From the NCBI RefSeq assembly GCF_008831285.2, contig NC_045142.1, positions 21,207,354-21,271,353 of the forward strand: 64,000 nt of DNA. The letters are read 5' to 3'. This document shows positions 47,337 through 58,560 of the stretch, in pieces. Numbering within the stretch: position 1 is the stretch's first letter; each line of letters starts with the position of its first letter. The translations under genes were made by a program, and so were the position numbers. The stretch is from Nymphaea colorata. Taxonomy: Eukaryota; Streptophyta; Magnoliopsida; Nymphaeales; Nymphaeaceae. The notes beneath the pieces are model-generated. The model had not been told where the DNA came from, did not search any database, and saw only the letters and a list, made by a program, of their open reading frames with translations.

Positions 47337-47473
47337 TTCAAGCGCAGCAGACCAAAAGGATAATTGTCTTTGTTCAGCCGAATAGAGGTGACTTGAACAG
47401 GCAAATTTTCACTCTTGGTATGGCTGCCCATGTCAAAGGTAACATCGGTCTTGGAGGTCATCTCTTCTGTCAT
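47337..47473 (-). pseudogene. N-terminus of the same copia gag, shifted by one base
   Basis: ATG at 47473 starts MTEEMTSKTDVTFDMG, followed by LPVQVTSIRLNKDNYPF, the standard beginning of copia gag. At the CCTTTTGG after NYPF a single missing T would restore WSAALEMGITSHG, which is exactly where the main frame begins. The separation is therefore a one-base deletion in a T run. The frame lies about 300 bp downstream of the primer site. Confidence 0.8.
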
Positions 47474-47772
47474 AACGACCACAAAAAATCCAACAGTCAG
47501 AGAATACCAGAAGAAACGAGGAGGAGGACCCGAGCGCTGTACTTTGCCTAAAAAGGAGGACGGGCAGCGACAGCGGTGTCGGGCAGCGTCGGACGGCAAG
47601 CGGCGTCGAGCGGTGCACTCCAGGCAACGGCGGGCGGTGGTGGGACGGCTTGCTGCGATGGCGGCAGGACTAAGGGCGACGTCGGAGATAGAACTTCAGC
47701 AAGGTCAGACTTAGGGTTCAAAAAAAAAACCCTAAATCACACACGAACGAAGAGGCCAAATAGCACGATTTT

Positions 47773-47785
47773 GGCTCTGATACCA
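47773..47785 (-). other. Primer binding site, minus-strand copia
   Basis: GGCTCTGATACCA on the plus strand is the reverse complement of TGGTATCAGAGCC, the initiator tRNA-Met primer site. It directly abuts the LTR at 47786, which fixes that LTR end. Confidence 0.9.
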
Positions 47786-48068
47786 TGTAGAAACACGCAA
47801 CAGAAGAAGAGAAGAAAAAACAAACAGAGGATTTACGTGGAAAACCTCGGAATGAGGTAAAAAACCACAGGGAAGCTCTAACCTAGGGGCAAAACCGCAA
47901 CCCTAGGAGAGAGAAACTTAATTCACTTAATCAACAATTATAATAAGTGATTATAATAAAAGAGGGAGGAAGAGAGACCCGCCTAGGGAACCGAGCCCAT
48001 CCGTTCCCGTGCCCATGGGTACCAGGTTCATATCCGGACCCGGTTCCCTAATACACGGTATTCTAACA
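47786..48068 (-). mobile_element. 5' LTR of the minus-strand copia element (283 bp)
   Basis: Read on the minus strand it begins TGTTAGAATACC and ends ...GTTTCTACA, with canonical TG...CA ends. The inner end abuts the primer site, and the outer end at 48068 adjoins family X sequence in the middle of its coiled-coil ORF. No direct target duplication can be checked because the far end of the element is deleted. Confidence 0.85.
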
Positions 48069-48071
48069 CAA

Positions 48072-48473
48072 ATGATGGACAAGTTCACGGAGGCGATGGA
48101 AAGGAAGGTTGGGAAGATCGAGCAGCCTCGAGAATCCATGGATAAGAGATTGGGAATGATAATGGCACAGCAAAAGACTTTCAAAGACCTACTAGAACAA
48201 TTGCTTAACAACTTAGATGGTAAGGTGATCAGAACTGAGAACATTCTAGAGTTGTTATACAAGGATGGAGAACAAATAGCAAAGGTAGTGTCCGCCTCTC
48301 AAGACAAAGAGACAGTTAAGGTCTGTCATCAACTCATTTTTTATGGTAGCAACAATAATTTCCCTTGCGTTGAGGTCATGAAGCAAGAGATTGCAGGAAG
48401 TGAAGAGAACCTACAAGAAAATGGCCATACAATCGTTAATGTTGATGAAAAAGGAATGAGCCAGATTTTATGA
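48072..48473 (+). pseudogene. Family X coiled-coil ORF, copy 3, 5' truncated
   Basis: The frame matches the other two copies from MMDKFTEAMERKVGKIEQ to NVDEKGMSQIL. The first third, including the primer-site ATG and acidic patch, was removed at the junction with the copia LTR at 48068. The open frame does run on upstream into the LTR, but that part is LTR sequence. Retained codons are nearly all shared with copies 1 and 2. Confidence 0.65.
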
Positions 48474-48673
48474 AATCTTGGATGTTCATTCATACTTCAT
48501 GTCGATTCAAGTTGGAAATAGAAATAGTTGGAATTGGGAAGCACCATTTAGGCCATGGGGGCACATTCGTTCGATCACCCAAGAAAGGCACCATTGCCTT
48601 ATCACCAATAGTCAAACGGCAAGGTACACATAATTCTTCTTATGTTTATGTGGAGTTATCGGCAGAGCGCTAA
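48470..48673 (+). pseudogene. Family X second ORF fragment, copy 3
   Basis: It contains GKHHLGHGGTFVRSPKKGTI and THNSSYVYVELSAER, then a stop, as in the first copy. It overlaps the stop of the coiled-coil frame (ATGA), so the two frames are arranged as in copy 2. Confidence 0.4.
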
Positions 48674-50799
48674 GTCGCTTTGCTGGAGGCCTCACATGCG
48701 AATGGAAGGAGTGCAAAGCAGCCATGGAACCCGCCGTGGGGAGAGACATGAATAGTCAGGTGATCAAGGAGGAGACGAGGCTGGCGACTTAAAGCAAGAT
48801 GTAGGGATGGGAGGGAACGAAGATAATAACAGGCACCACTATTTGATATTACAGTTTGTGACCTTTTTCCCTTGGTGAATTGCAATCATGTTCCAAAAAG
48901 GGGCAAGTTCAACGTTGGGCATTCTCTTACCAATGGCAAGTCTATGAGAATAAGGGAAAAGGCTCATAAAATTCCGAAGGGTCCTTCGAGATCCGATGGC
49001 AAGGGTTTTGAGGGATATCAGACCATTGGGGATGAAATCATAGGCCGATTACAAGGAGAGGGGGAGAGGTTACATACCAGTGCCCCAGTTCTTGGAGCCA
49101 GAAATTGTCACTCCCAACCTTGACTACTCCCAACCTTGACTGGGTTACAAGTTTGACTACTTGGAGGAGAAGGATAAAATCATGGTTGGTATGGGAGTTC
49201 CTTACTCAAAAATTGATAGGGAGAAGGTCCTAGTGGCCTGCAAGAGGGTACAAGGAGAGCACACCTTCGATGGTAAAGAATGCATATATACTGATATGGA
49301 TGGCCACTCTTAAGCTGTGGTGAACCAGGCAGCGGGCTTAGAACAGTTCATAAATTCCGACATTACCTCTGAAGTTTGGGTCAATTAGTAAATTCCCCAA
49401 ATTGGTAAGTGAAAATGTTGATTTGCACGTGCTGAAACACCAAGGAAACCCATCATCGATTTACACGTACTAAAGCAGAGGAATCATTTCTGTCTTTGAG
49501 AAAGAAAGGTTAGTTCAAATCCTTGTTAAATATAGAAACTGCTTTAGTTTTTATTGTGCCATATATGAACAATGATTTTGAAGTAAAGATTGTGGAAAGT
49601 TCAATATTCAGCTATAGACAAGCTTGGCCATGATTGTACACATTCTAGTTAGGGGAAGGATATGCTCTAGAAAAACATTTTTCCTTGTTGGTAACAATGA
49701 TCAGTAATCACATATTGGAACCATGATACACCAATGTCGGACATTTCTCTTGAATTTCTGTGCAAGAGACTGCTTTCATTAAAGAGAAACCTATGTGTTT
49801 CCTCATTGATTTTAATGATCATTAATCACTTATGGGAAGCTTGAGAGATCGTTTCCCCTCATTTCTCATGAATTTCTGTGCAATGTTTAGCTTTCTTACA
49901 GACAAAAAGCACATTGTATCTCATAAAACCCCAATCACATACAGAAACCTTGAGAGTGCATTTTCTAACTTTTCGTGTGTACTCAAGACATTGTTGTGTA
50001 ATGCAAACTTCGTATCACTGTCTCTCTCTCTCACTCTATCAATGGAAAGTTGTAGACTGCTTTGATTGGACACTGATGTATGTATTTATGAATCCATGAT
50101 GCAATTCCTTTCATTTATGCAATTGTCTAGACATGTCATAATAGGTCTCCAGTCGTAAACTGAGTGTAAAATTTTTGTCAAAGCTTTATAAAAGGTGTTT
50201 TGTTTGCTAGATTCCCATTCATGTTCGTTCATTAATGATAATATTTGTCTATTATCTTGTTTTATCAATTTTATATTATTGTCTGATAGAATGCTGATAC
50301 TAGTTTAGCCTTGCTCTCTCAAAAGTGGAGATATTTGGCGTTTGATGTCATTGGTTTGATGACTACCATGGTAATTGTATGACATTTTAATCTGCTCTTC
50401 TACACTTAGTGAATTGGTACATTGTCTTTTCAGTATGGGTTGCAAGCAAACAGCATGTCCAACACAGGTGAGTAGATTTGTTATCCATGATGCCAAGCCT
50501 TTAAAGCTAATGAAGGGTAATACTGACATCATGTTAAGCATGAATATACATCTCATACTTGCTAAGGTCATTCAAATCATACTCATACAATGAGACAGTC
50601 AAGAATGTTGAAGAAGGGGAAAGATGGTAACATACTGAAAATTCATACGACCACAAAATTTTGATCAATTGAAGGCAATTCGAAGGAGTAGATGCAAATG
50701 ATTGGAAAAAGTAGACCATAGGCGTAAGAGATCATGTTGACCAATGGATATCATTTGAAGGATTTTAAGTGGTTAAGTGTTGTTAGAAAAGCCTTGTAT

Positions 50800-50890
50800 G
50801 AGAGAGAGAGAGTGTGTTATATATATATATATATAAATAAATAAATATACATATACATATATATACATATATAGTAAATAAATAAATATA
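50800..50890. repeat. Compound microsatellite in second family X copy
   Basis: (GA)n, (TA)n and (AAAT)n runs equivalent to those at 4534-4627, differing in unit number. Confidence 0.9.
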
Positions 50891-51441
50891 TGGGCAGTCG
50901 TTGGCCGCATGCAGTGAGTCGAGTGGCTGATACGACTGATGAGGGATGGGGGTACATCATGTTGCCCGCCCCCTCTACCTCATTTGTTTGTATTTAGCTG
51001 AAGGCCTCGGCAGAAATCGATCGTCGATTGTGGCCTTTTTCACAAGAAATTGCCTAATCAAAACCGGGTCACTTTGAAACCTTGCAGTTTTTTGGACCTG
51101 CTTATTTCCCACGGGATACAGATCCTAATTTATTGGATAAAGGTTTTGGAAAGCATTGATGACTATTGGGTCTGTAAACACATTAAATTGAGTATTTGGG
51201 TGTTAATTGGTGGGCACCGGATCCACCAATTTACCATGTACGTACAATTAAAGGGACTGGAATATTCTAATATGAACGTCCTTTTTAATCTGCAGTTGGA
51301 CTATTTGTTATTCATTAATGGAAAGCAAGAAAATTAAGGAATTCTGCGATAACGGGAAATCGAAATTAATTCCCAAGAAGGAAGCCTTTCGGCCTCATTC
51401 AGGTATTCAACGTCCGTCTCTCTCTCACACCAAGAAATTGT

Positions 51442-51750
51442 TTGCTTTCCCGATCATTTAAACCCAGACGAACTTCTAAACTCCATCCCACACACTTTCC
51501 CTTTCCTCTCGATGAAACCTCTCAGCCGCAGGCTCTTCCCCTGCGTCTCCCCTCTTCTTCTTCAACTTCTTTCCCTGTCCTCTCGGTGAAACATCTCAGC
51601 CGCAGGCTCTTCCCCAGCATCTCCCCACTTCTTCTTCAACTGCCATGCAACCCGTCTCCCTCCGAGCTCCCGCTCTTCTTCAAGGTATGCACTAAACCTT
51701 CTTTCTCCACCCCCTCTCCCTTTTTGTCGCTCAATCCAGGTTCTGAGTAG
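51442..51750 (+). pseudogene. Exon-like fragment, second copy
   Basis: Counterpart of 5179-5487, with the same 102-codon frame, the same 74 bp internal duplication and the same CTTCAAG|GTATGCAC donor-like site. Downstream, the 1.3 kb block with further exon-like starts is absent. The frame is preserved between copies, but with so few differences this is weak evidence of coding function. Confidence 0.3.
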
Positions 51751-54700
51751 GTCATGTTTTTCATTTCTAGTGTGTTATATCTCTTCAACAATCTGAGTTA
51801 ATTTATTTTATATGAAATGGAAGGCAAAGAGTACCTTTCCCTCCTACCATTCCTCAAAGTTACACCTACATTATTATGTGTCATGGGCTATGGAATCCAT
51901 CCTTTCATCTTGTCAACCTTCAACTTTCGCGTCAGCTTTGAAAGTGGTTTTTAATTGGGTAGTGGAGTTGGAATTAACCTTTTCTCTTAGTGATTTTTTT
52001 CGCATTTTCTCAAGGAACCCTTACAATAGGAGAAGTCTAAGGAATTCATCTTGTTATGAACCCTTCCATCACAAAGCCCTATGTTTACAGGGTGAGTTCA
52101 AGGGGAGTGCTTTCTTGCTATGTTTAGTTTGCAAAAACCATCCTAGTCATTTCTCTTCTTCCAACCAAAGGTCACTTGCTTTTATAAACGTACTCTTCTC
52201 GAAGGAAAAGGGAAAACAATCTAGGTAACATATCACTTGACGTCAAGAAGTTTTAATAAACCAACTATTTTTGAAAAGGAATTTTGCTGCATGACGATGT
52301 ACCTTCGATTTGTCTTAGGTATTCCTTTGAGGGTCAAGGAGGAAGTTTCAAGCCCTTGCTATCAGTCAATTGAAGGAGAAGACTGGAAAGATTCTTTGTG
52401 TCAGCTATGAAGATGGGTTTAGTGATGTCGAGGAGCTCAAGGATTAGGAAATGTTATTCGCCTTTGCAATCAAACATCTGCAAGAATCAAACATGAAAGT
52501 GCAAAGAGGTGGAAGCCTGAGTGTTCTTTGAAACCTTGGCAAGTAGCAAAATGAGTATTGAGAGATGGGCTCAGGGCGAGTGTAGTTGTTCCTCTGGGTT
52601 AGTAATAGAGAGTACTGGGTATGCATAAAGGTGATTTATTTGTATTCCACGAAGATAACAACCTATGAACATTTTGTCTCGTTGAAACTCATAACTTGAA
52701 GTGGGTATGACACGTGACAAAGCTACCCAAAACCATCAAAGAGATGGCATTCTGTAGTAGCCTTTGGGGTGGTGAGGTATTCCCCTCAAAGGTGAAGGCC
52801 GGCCTAAAAAAAAAAATTGAAATGACAAAGAAGACGAGCAAAAAAAAAGGCAAGAAAAAGCAAAAGAAAATGAATGACAAAGAAAGCAAGAAAGAAAAAC
52901 TGTCTGCCAAGGGATGCAGGACATGAAAGCTGAAGTCTCTAGCATTGATTGCAGATCCTTTGTGTATGAATGATTCGAGGTTAGTATCTACTCCTTTTTC
53001 TTTCGTTTCCTATGAAGCAGATAACAATTTCTTTATGCTCACACCTTGAAAATGGAAAGAAATCCCTTCATGAGATTTGATACCATCGGTGCGATTCCCA
53101 ATCCTAATACTTCATTGAATGCTTCAGGTAAAAGAAGGTTGTATTTTCCACACAACATGCACTAAAAGCTTATGGGCAAGACTTTGAAAATAACAAGCCA
53201 TTTCAAAGTTCAATTCTTTGCAAAGAAAACTTGACGTCTTTTGCTATATTCCTGATTGGTGAGTATACGAGGGAATACTAATTCACTTTAGATCATTTTA
53301 GTTGAGGTTTGGTCTTATTGTTGAGTGTCAACCTGGTTTAGAGTCTTTAGACTTTGAGACCCATGTTCATTATTTTATTTATGGCCATGCTTATTTTGAG
53401 TCAGTTTTATGTAGTGCGTAAGTTGACTAGAGTACTTTTTGTGTATAGTCTAGCATGGTAGGGACATGGGTTAAAGTAGTGTTGTGGTTCCATGCTTGTT
53501 TGAATCTTAATTATAGTAGTTCTGGTTTGATTGTTAACTGTCCTGTTCTTTTCATTGAGCATTTGATTCTGTTTAAAACCATGTATCTAAGTTGCACATG
53601 TCCTAACCGAGGTATGGTTGAAGAACTGTGAATGTTGGAGCTGTTAAACCTTGGTATTGATTTCATGTGTTTGTTGGTCTTCACTAGGATTGTCAGAAAT
53701 TAGAGCATATGCTTCTTGATTGTTTTTCTAAAAGGCACGAACCAAGTTAGTTAGCTGAATTATTTTGCAAACATATTAATTCCTGATTTGTTTTTTCATT
53801 TTTTGTGTTTGATAGTTAAGATTCCCTGCATCTGCATCATAATAATATTTTCATCACTTGTTCACTGAACTTATGTATATTTTTATGTTATTAAGGTGCT
53901 GCTGGTTTTGATAGTTTGGTTTTTAGTTTAAGATGGTTCAGATTTTTTAGTGATCTGTATACTTTGCCAAGTTGAATTATCTAATAGATTCTTTTGATCA
54001 GTTTGGTTCCAAATTTTCTAGAGGGTTAGTTTCTATACATTTGTTTTTCATGTTATTTCTACCTTTCTGACTTGTGTACTTGATTGTTGCATGTTCATCT
54101 TCGTTGCAAGCATAATAGTCATCTTGCATGTTCGTATAGCTTATTGATTTTTCCATGTTTTTTGCTGGGTTTTAAGATATTTATTTCCTACAAATTGTCT
54201 TCAAGAACTACTATTTTGTTTCCAGTGGAAATGAGGTTATGGTTTCCATAGACATGCCTGACTGGCCCATCAGGATGCAGTTAGGGCAAGTTTAATTGAT
54301 GGGTGCATCAAGAGCAAAATTGTTATATTGAATTTAGGCTTACTTGGCTAATTTTTTACGTCATGCAACATCTTTGACTGTATACACAATTGTCCTTTGT
54401 AATCTCTTCTCTTCTATTCATTGAGTTACTTTGCAGCTAACCGAATGCAAAGTGCTAACCTTTTCTTCACTTATATTTTGCTCTATATGTATGAATATTG
54501 AAATGTACAATTAACCATTTGGATAAGAAGGTCATTTGCTTCCTCTTGTAAAGATGAATGAGATGGTTGCCCTCGATGTTTCAGATCACAATTTTTATTT
54601 TTATTTTGTGAAAATACTATTTATTTCTGTTAAATATGTGAAGGAGAAATTTTGAAGTTCAATTCTAGTCATCAAATAGGCACGTTGACAAAGTGGGGGT

Positions 54701-55777
54701 GGGGGGCGGGTGGTGTACTGGGGGTGGAGGAAAAAACGACATAAAATCCCATTGGCCGAAGAAACTCAAGATGTCGATGCCGATCCTTCTCTAAGATCTA
54801 GGAGGAGGTTGTTGCCAATAGGGTTTAAATGTTAAATGCAAGATTTGGTTCCCGCCGGACAGTCAGCCCGGCTTAAAACTAGGTCAAGAGAGTACAAGTG
54901 AGTCTTCCCCAAGCCTGGTTTTGACCTACTACAAAACTAGAATGATAGGTAGGCTTGTTACAACTGTAGCGTACACTCCTCACTCAAACCATTCATTCAT
55001 CATCATCCAAACCATGCATACATTCCCTAGGTGGCCAAACCACACCCTTGACCCTAGGTAGGCATAGTGATCTGGGAGTCATGTCCTCAGCCCACGGCTT
55101 TAGAGGGACTGCAGCCAATCACTTTGTCCTTGGACGGCTTAAACAAATTGCACCCAACTCACAGTTCTATAGGGTGAACCGGAATATACCTTACTGTTCT
55201 ACCAAGATGAATCCGCAAGAGAGGGAAGTAGATTGGGGGAAGTAGATCTAGTCGCCACATTGATAGTTAACCCCAAGAATCAATGTTATGTCGATTGGGG
55301 GATGTAGTCATCGATATCGCCTGGCGGAAGTGGTTCCTTCCCTTCTTGGCATCAACTCCATGCATGGTCGTGGTTGATGCCCGCGGTTCCTTGCTGGAAT
55401 TCAGTAAAGAGAGCAAAAATCCAGCAAGTATCAAGAATATGAAGTCAATAATGTATTAACTTCAAGGAGAGGAAAGCCTTCACCCGTGAGACCAATTTAA
55501 CCCTGGTCTTTTGTAGAGAAAGAGGGATGCAATCGCCGGTTGCCGGTGAGCGTTGAGGCTTCCCTCAAGGTTAAGCTCATTCTTCGCCTTTCACGACCTC
55601 TACTACTCCCACGAACCAGCCATGTTCCTCCTCAATGGATGTATTGGAAGATGCAAGAGAATAGCAATCAAAGTCTAATTGGATAAATAAATGAGGCTTC
55701 ACCTTCGAGTAACCCCTAGGAAAGTGACGTAGATAGGGGGATGCAAGCCTAGAAAGCGCCTAAGCATGCGTGTCTTC

Positions 55778-56032
55778 TGTTAGCGTATGGGGATTGGGTT
55801 TGTTCAGACCCGATCCATTCTCTTTATATCCACACGTCTAAAGTTACTAGGCAGTGGCTCTCTTGTAATATTTTATAATTTTATGTACAAATCTGTTGTA
55901 ACCTATTAGGGTTATTGATTAATTAAAAGATCAAGGAACGCAGGGCTGTGTTAAGCCGACTACTTTGATCCTCTCCTTTCAATATATCTGATTTGCATAC
56001 GGAGAGACGACTTCTTTGTGAAGATTCTTACA
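55778..56032 (+). mobile_element. 5' LTR of a copia element (255 bp)
   Basis: It begins TGTTAGCGTATGGGG, exactly where homology to the first family X copy ends, and finishes ...GATTCTTACA directly before a primer site. TG...CA termini are intact. No second LTR is found downstream. Confidence 0.9.
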
Positions 56033-56048
56033 TGGTATCAGAGCCGGG
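56033..56048 (+). other. Primer binding site of the 55.8 kb copia element
   Basis: TGGTATCAGAGCCGGG follows the LTR CA with no spacer, a perfect initiator tRNA-Met type site. Confidence 0.95.
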
Positions 56049-56133
56049 TTGCATCGTCCTCCGGTGAGTGGTTTCAGTTTGATGTGATTCCCTCCCCCTG
56101 TTGGTCAATTAGGCCTCTCTGAGCTTAGCTCCC

Positions 56134-57024
56134 GTGTCTTCCACTCTGCAAAACAAAAATAATCAAATTAGACGTGAGAACAAGGCAGCAGCAGGGTCAG
56201 CTTCATCATCATCTGGCTCAAATCAGACATCTAATGTTTCAGCAGACGTACAACAACTCCTCATGACAGCCCTGTCTAAGCTTCATTTGCAACAAAACGA
56301 GCAAGGAGTATGGTATGTGGACTCTGGAGCAGCAGCTCATGTTACTGGTGACACAGGTAATCTCTCTAGTGCTCTTCCTTACTTAGATAAAGGCTCAGTT
56401 GTCACGGGAGATGGTTCCCATCACACAATATCACACATTGAAAATGTACAAATTTCTTTGGGCTCTTCTTCGATTCCATTAAATAATGTTCTTGTTGTTC
56501 CAAGTGTCAAGAAAAATATTATTTCAGTGTCCAAGCTTATTGATGATACTCAATCCTCTGTTAAATTCACACCCTCTTCTGTTTATGTCAAGGATGCTCG
56601 AACCAAGAAGACATTCGCTGAGGGCACTCGCAAAGGAGATATGTATGTCCTTGAAGGAGCTCCACAGATGTCAAAACCTCACCCTTCCGATTCATGTTTT
56701 CCAAGTCATAGTGAAGTCAATGTCACAGAGTATAATAAGTCATCCATTTGGCATGGTCGGTTAGCTCATTGTAGTCAATCTTTTGTTCGAAATCTTGTTG
56801 TAGATGGGCTCTTGGATAAGTCCAGTCTGAGTTCTGTCAGTGAGTCCAGCATTTGCTCGAGTTGTCATATCTGTAAGAGCCATCCCCTTCCTTTTCAATT
56901 AATAAATAGTGCACCAGGTCTGGATGGGTTTCCGAATTCGTTCTTTCAATATAATTGGGACATGGTAAGGACTAATATCACCGTCGCAATTAGAGATTTT
57001 TTTTTAGAAAGGAAAGTTTGTTAA
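56134..57024 (+). pseudogene. Chimeric frame: copia protease/pre-integrase fused to LINE RT
   Basis: 296 codons from a GTG; the first ATG is codon 44. Residues 60-71 are the protease motif WYVDSGAAAHVTG with catalytic Asp 63, then LNNVLVVPSVKKNIISVSKL. The pre-integrase WHGRLAHC is near 206 and CSSCHICKSHPLPF ends near 254. From about 258 the sequence becomes APGLDGFPNSFFQYNWDMV and AIRDFF, the start of a plant LINE reverse transcriptase. The copia gag and zinc knuckle expected before the protease are absent (only about 280 bp separate primer site and protease). The fused frame is open by chance or by in-frame joining; its product would not be a working enzyme. Confidence 0.85.
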
Positions 57025-58560
57025 GAAACTAGGCAGAAATCATATAATCTTAATTCTTAAATTTGATTTAGAATTTGTTAAGCAACTAGTGTACTGAAAT
57101 TTATTTTCAGAATCATGGTTTCGAGAATGAAGAAGGTACTAAAGTGGGTCATTTCCAACATGCAAGGTTGTTTTTTGAAAGATAGAAACATCCATCAATC
57201 TCTCCTTCTTGTGCTTGAGATAGTATATGCAATGTCTAAGGGTCAACTAGCTTATGTTGAAGATAGACCTATCAAAAGCATATGACAGGGTCAATTGGAC
57301 TTTCGTACAAGCTGCCATGTTGCATTTGGGATTTCATCCTATTTGGACTCAAAGAGTAATGACAGTAATGACAAATGCCTTTTATGCTCTTGTGATTAAT
57401 GACCATCAAGGTGAATACTTTGGATATTCTCAGGGTCTGCAAAAAAGATACCCTTTATCTTCATTTTTATTCCTCATTGTTAAGAAAATATTTTCACGTA
57501 CATTGCAAGCTGCAATGGAAAGAAGAATGATTGAAGTCCCACATATTGGAAGAGGCATAGAGGGAGTTTTTTCTACAATCTACGCTGATGACATCTTGAT
57601 TTTCTTAAAAGCCTTCAAGAATGGCTTTCTTCATCTACAATTTTTTTTTTCCTATTTGAACTTCATGCTGGAATGATGATTAACCTTCAAAAATCAGCAT
57701 TCTTCTCTTTCAATATGGTCCAAAGCAAGATTGCAAGTATTTGCAATCAGTTTGGCTAGAGACTAGGACAGTTTCCTACTCGACATTTGGGTCTCCCTCC
57801 CAAGCCAACGAATTTGAGAACGTTGATCTGATTCTTATTGTTTTAAAAATGCAAAGTAGACTAAGTTTATGAAAACGAATGCTACTTTCCTATGCAGGTA
57901 GGATCTGCTTGATCAAATCAGTATTAGAAGCACTTTGTATTTGCTGGATGTTGCTGTTCAAGTGCCCGCTTGGTGTCATTAAGAAAATAGAACAGATTAT
58001 GTGCAGTTTTTATAGGAACAGTCAGACGCAGGTAAGCCCCATTTAAATGCCATGAATGTCTTGACATTTCATAAATCGGAAGGTGGGATGAGTATTATAA
58101 AATTTAAAGAGGTCAATGAAGATAACCTGTTGCTTCTACGATGTACATTAATTTTTCACCAGGGCATATGGGATTCATTATGCATGAAGAAATATTTGAG
58201 TAGGAAAACTCTTGGTATGTGGAAATGTTTCCCAATATTTTTTCTCTTGGTGGGGATCTAATCTGTTACTTGAAAGGTGATGAATGGAGAGCTTACGAAG
58301 TTCTGGGTAGACTGCGGGGATGTTTTACTCAAGCAGATTCCATTGGATCTGTTTGGGGAGGCAGAACCTTTCCTTCGAAAGTCTGTTAAGGAAATTCTAA
58401 TACAGCCCCACATTGAGTGAAATCTATGGAGACATGTGCAATGCATTGGAGATTGCCTTCAACTTTGGCTCATGCAAAGTGAAGATTTTCTTTGTTCTAA
58501 AGAAAATTGTAAACCTGTAAAGTTTGTGAGCCAAAAATCTAGAATTCATGGTCACCTGTA
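56896..58560 (+). mobile_element. LINE (non-LTR retrotransposon) ORF2 fragment
   Basis: This is a 5' truncated plant LINE. RT landmarks in order: APGLDGF, SNMQGCFLKDRN-type region, KIDLSKAYDRVNW, the decayed QG-PLS box (SQGLQKRYPLSS), YADDILIF, LPTRHLGLPPKP and SYAGRICLIKSVLEA. After these come FKCPLGVIKKIEQI, then a KSEGGMSIIKF segment and NGELTKFWVDC. No endonuclease domain, poly-A tail or target duplication was seen. Confidence 0.85.
57254..57676 (+). pseudogene. LINE reverse transcriptase core
   Basis: 140 codons hold the palm motifs KIDLSKAYDRVNW (first catalytic Asp) and YADDILIF (catalytic Asp pair, with Tyr where most plant LINEs have Phe). The box normally reading GLRQGDPLSP is altered to GLQKRYPLSS, so the template-grip Gln/Gly/Asp is lost. 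The frame is joined upstream only after a frameshift (LAY...MLKID) and stops at 57676, with RT-thumb sequence continuing in other frames. Confidence 0.85.

Larger units (their letters stand above)
45953..47785 (-). mobile_element. Ty1/copia element fragment, minus strand
   Basis: It reads from 48068 leftwards: LTR, primer site, gag, zinc knuckle, protease and pre-integrase, then it stops. Integrase, RT, RNase H and the 3' LTR are missing. The left end lies at a 49 bp-offset duplication (CGCTCGTGCCATCTCATAATG at 45954 and 46003), which puts a stop straight after the pre-integrase motif. Its LTR abuts the second family X copy. Confidence 0.9.
48069..55777 (+). repeat. Family X interior, second young copy
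   Basis: Collinear with about 1827-11128, with roughly one to three differences per 60 bases in the lines compared. Large differences: it lacks 5488-6812 and about 10418-10565 of the first copy, has 45 bp where the first has the 6934-7118 LTR-like block, and has its own 16 bp tandem duplication at 49123-49138 (ACTCCCAACCTTGACT). It starts and ends precisely at LTR termini of two different copia elements. Confidence 0.9.
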
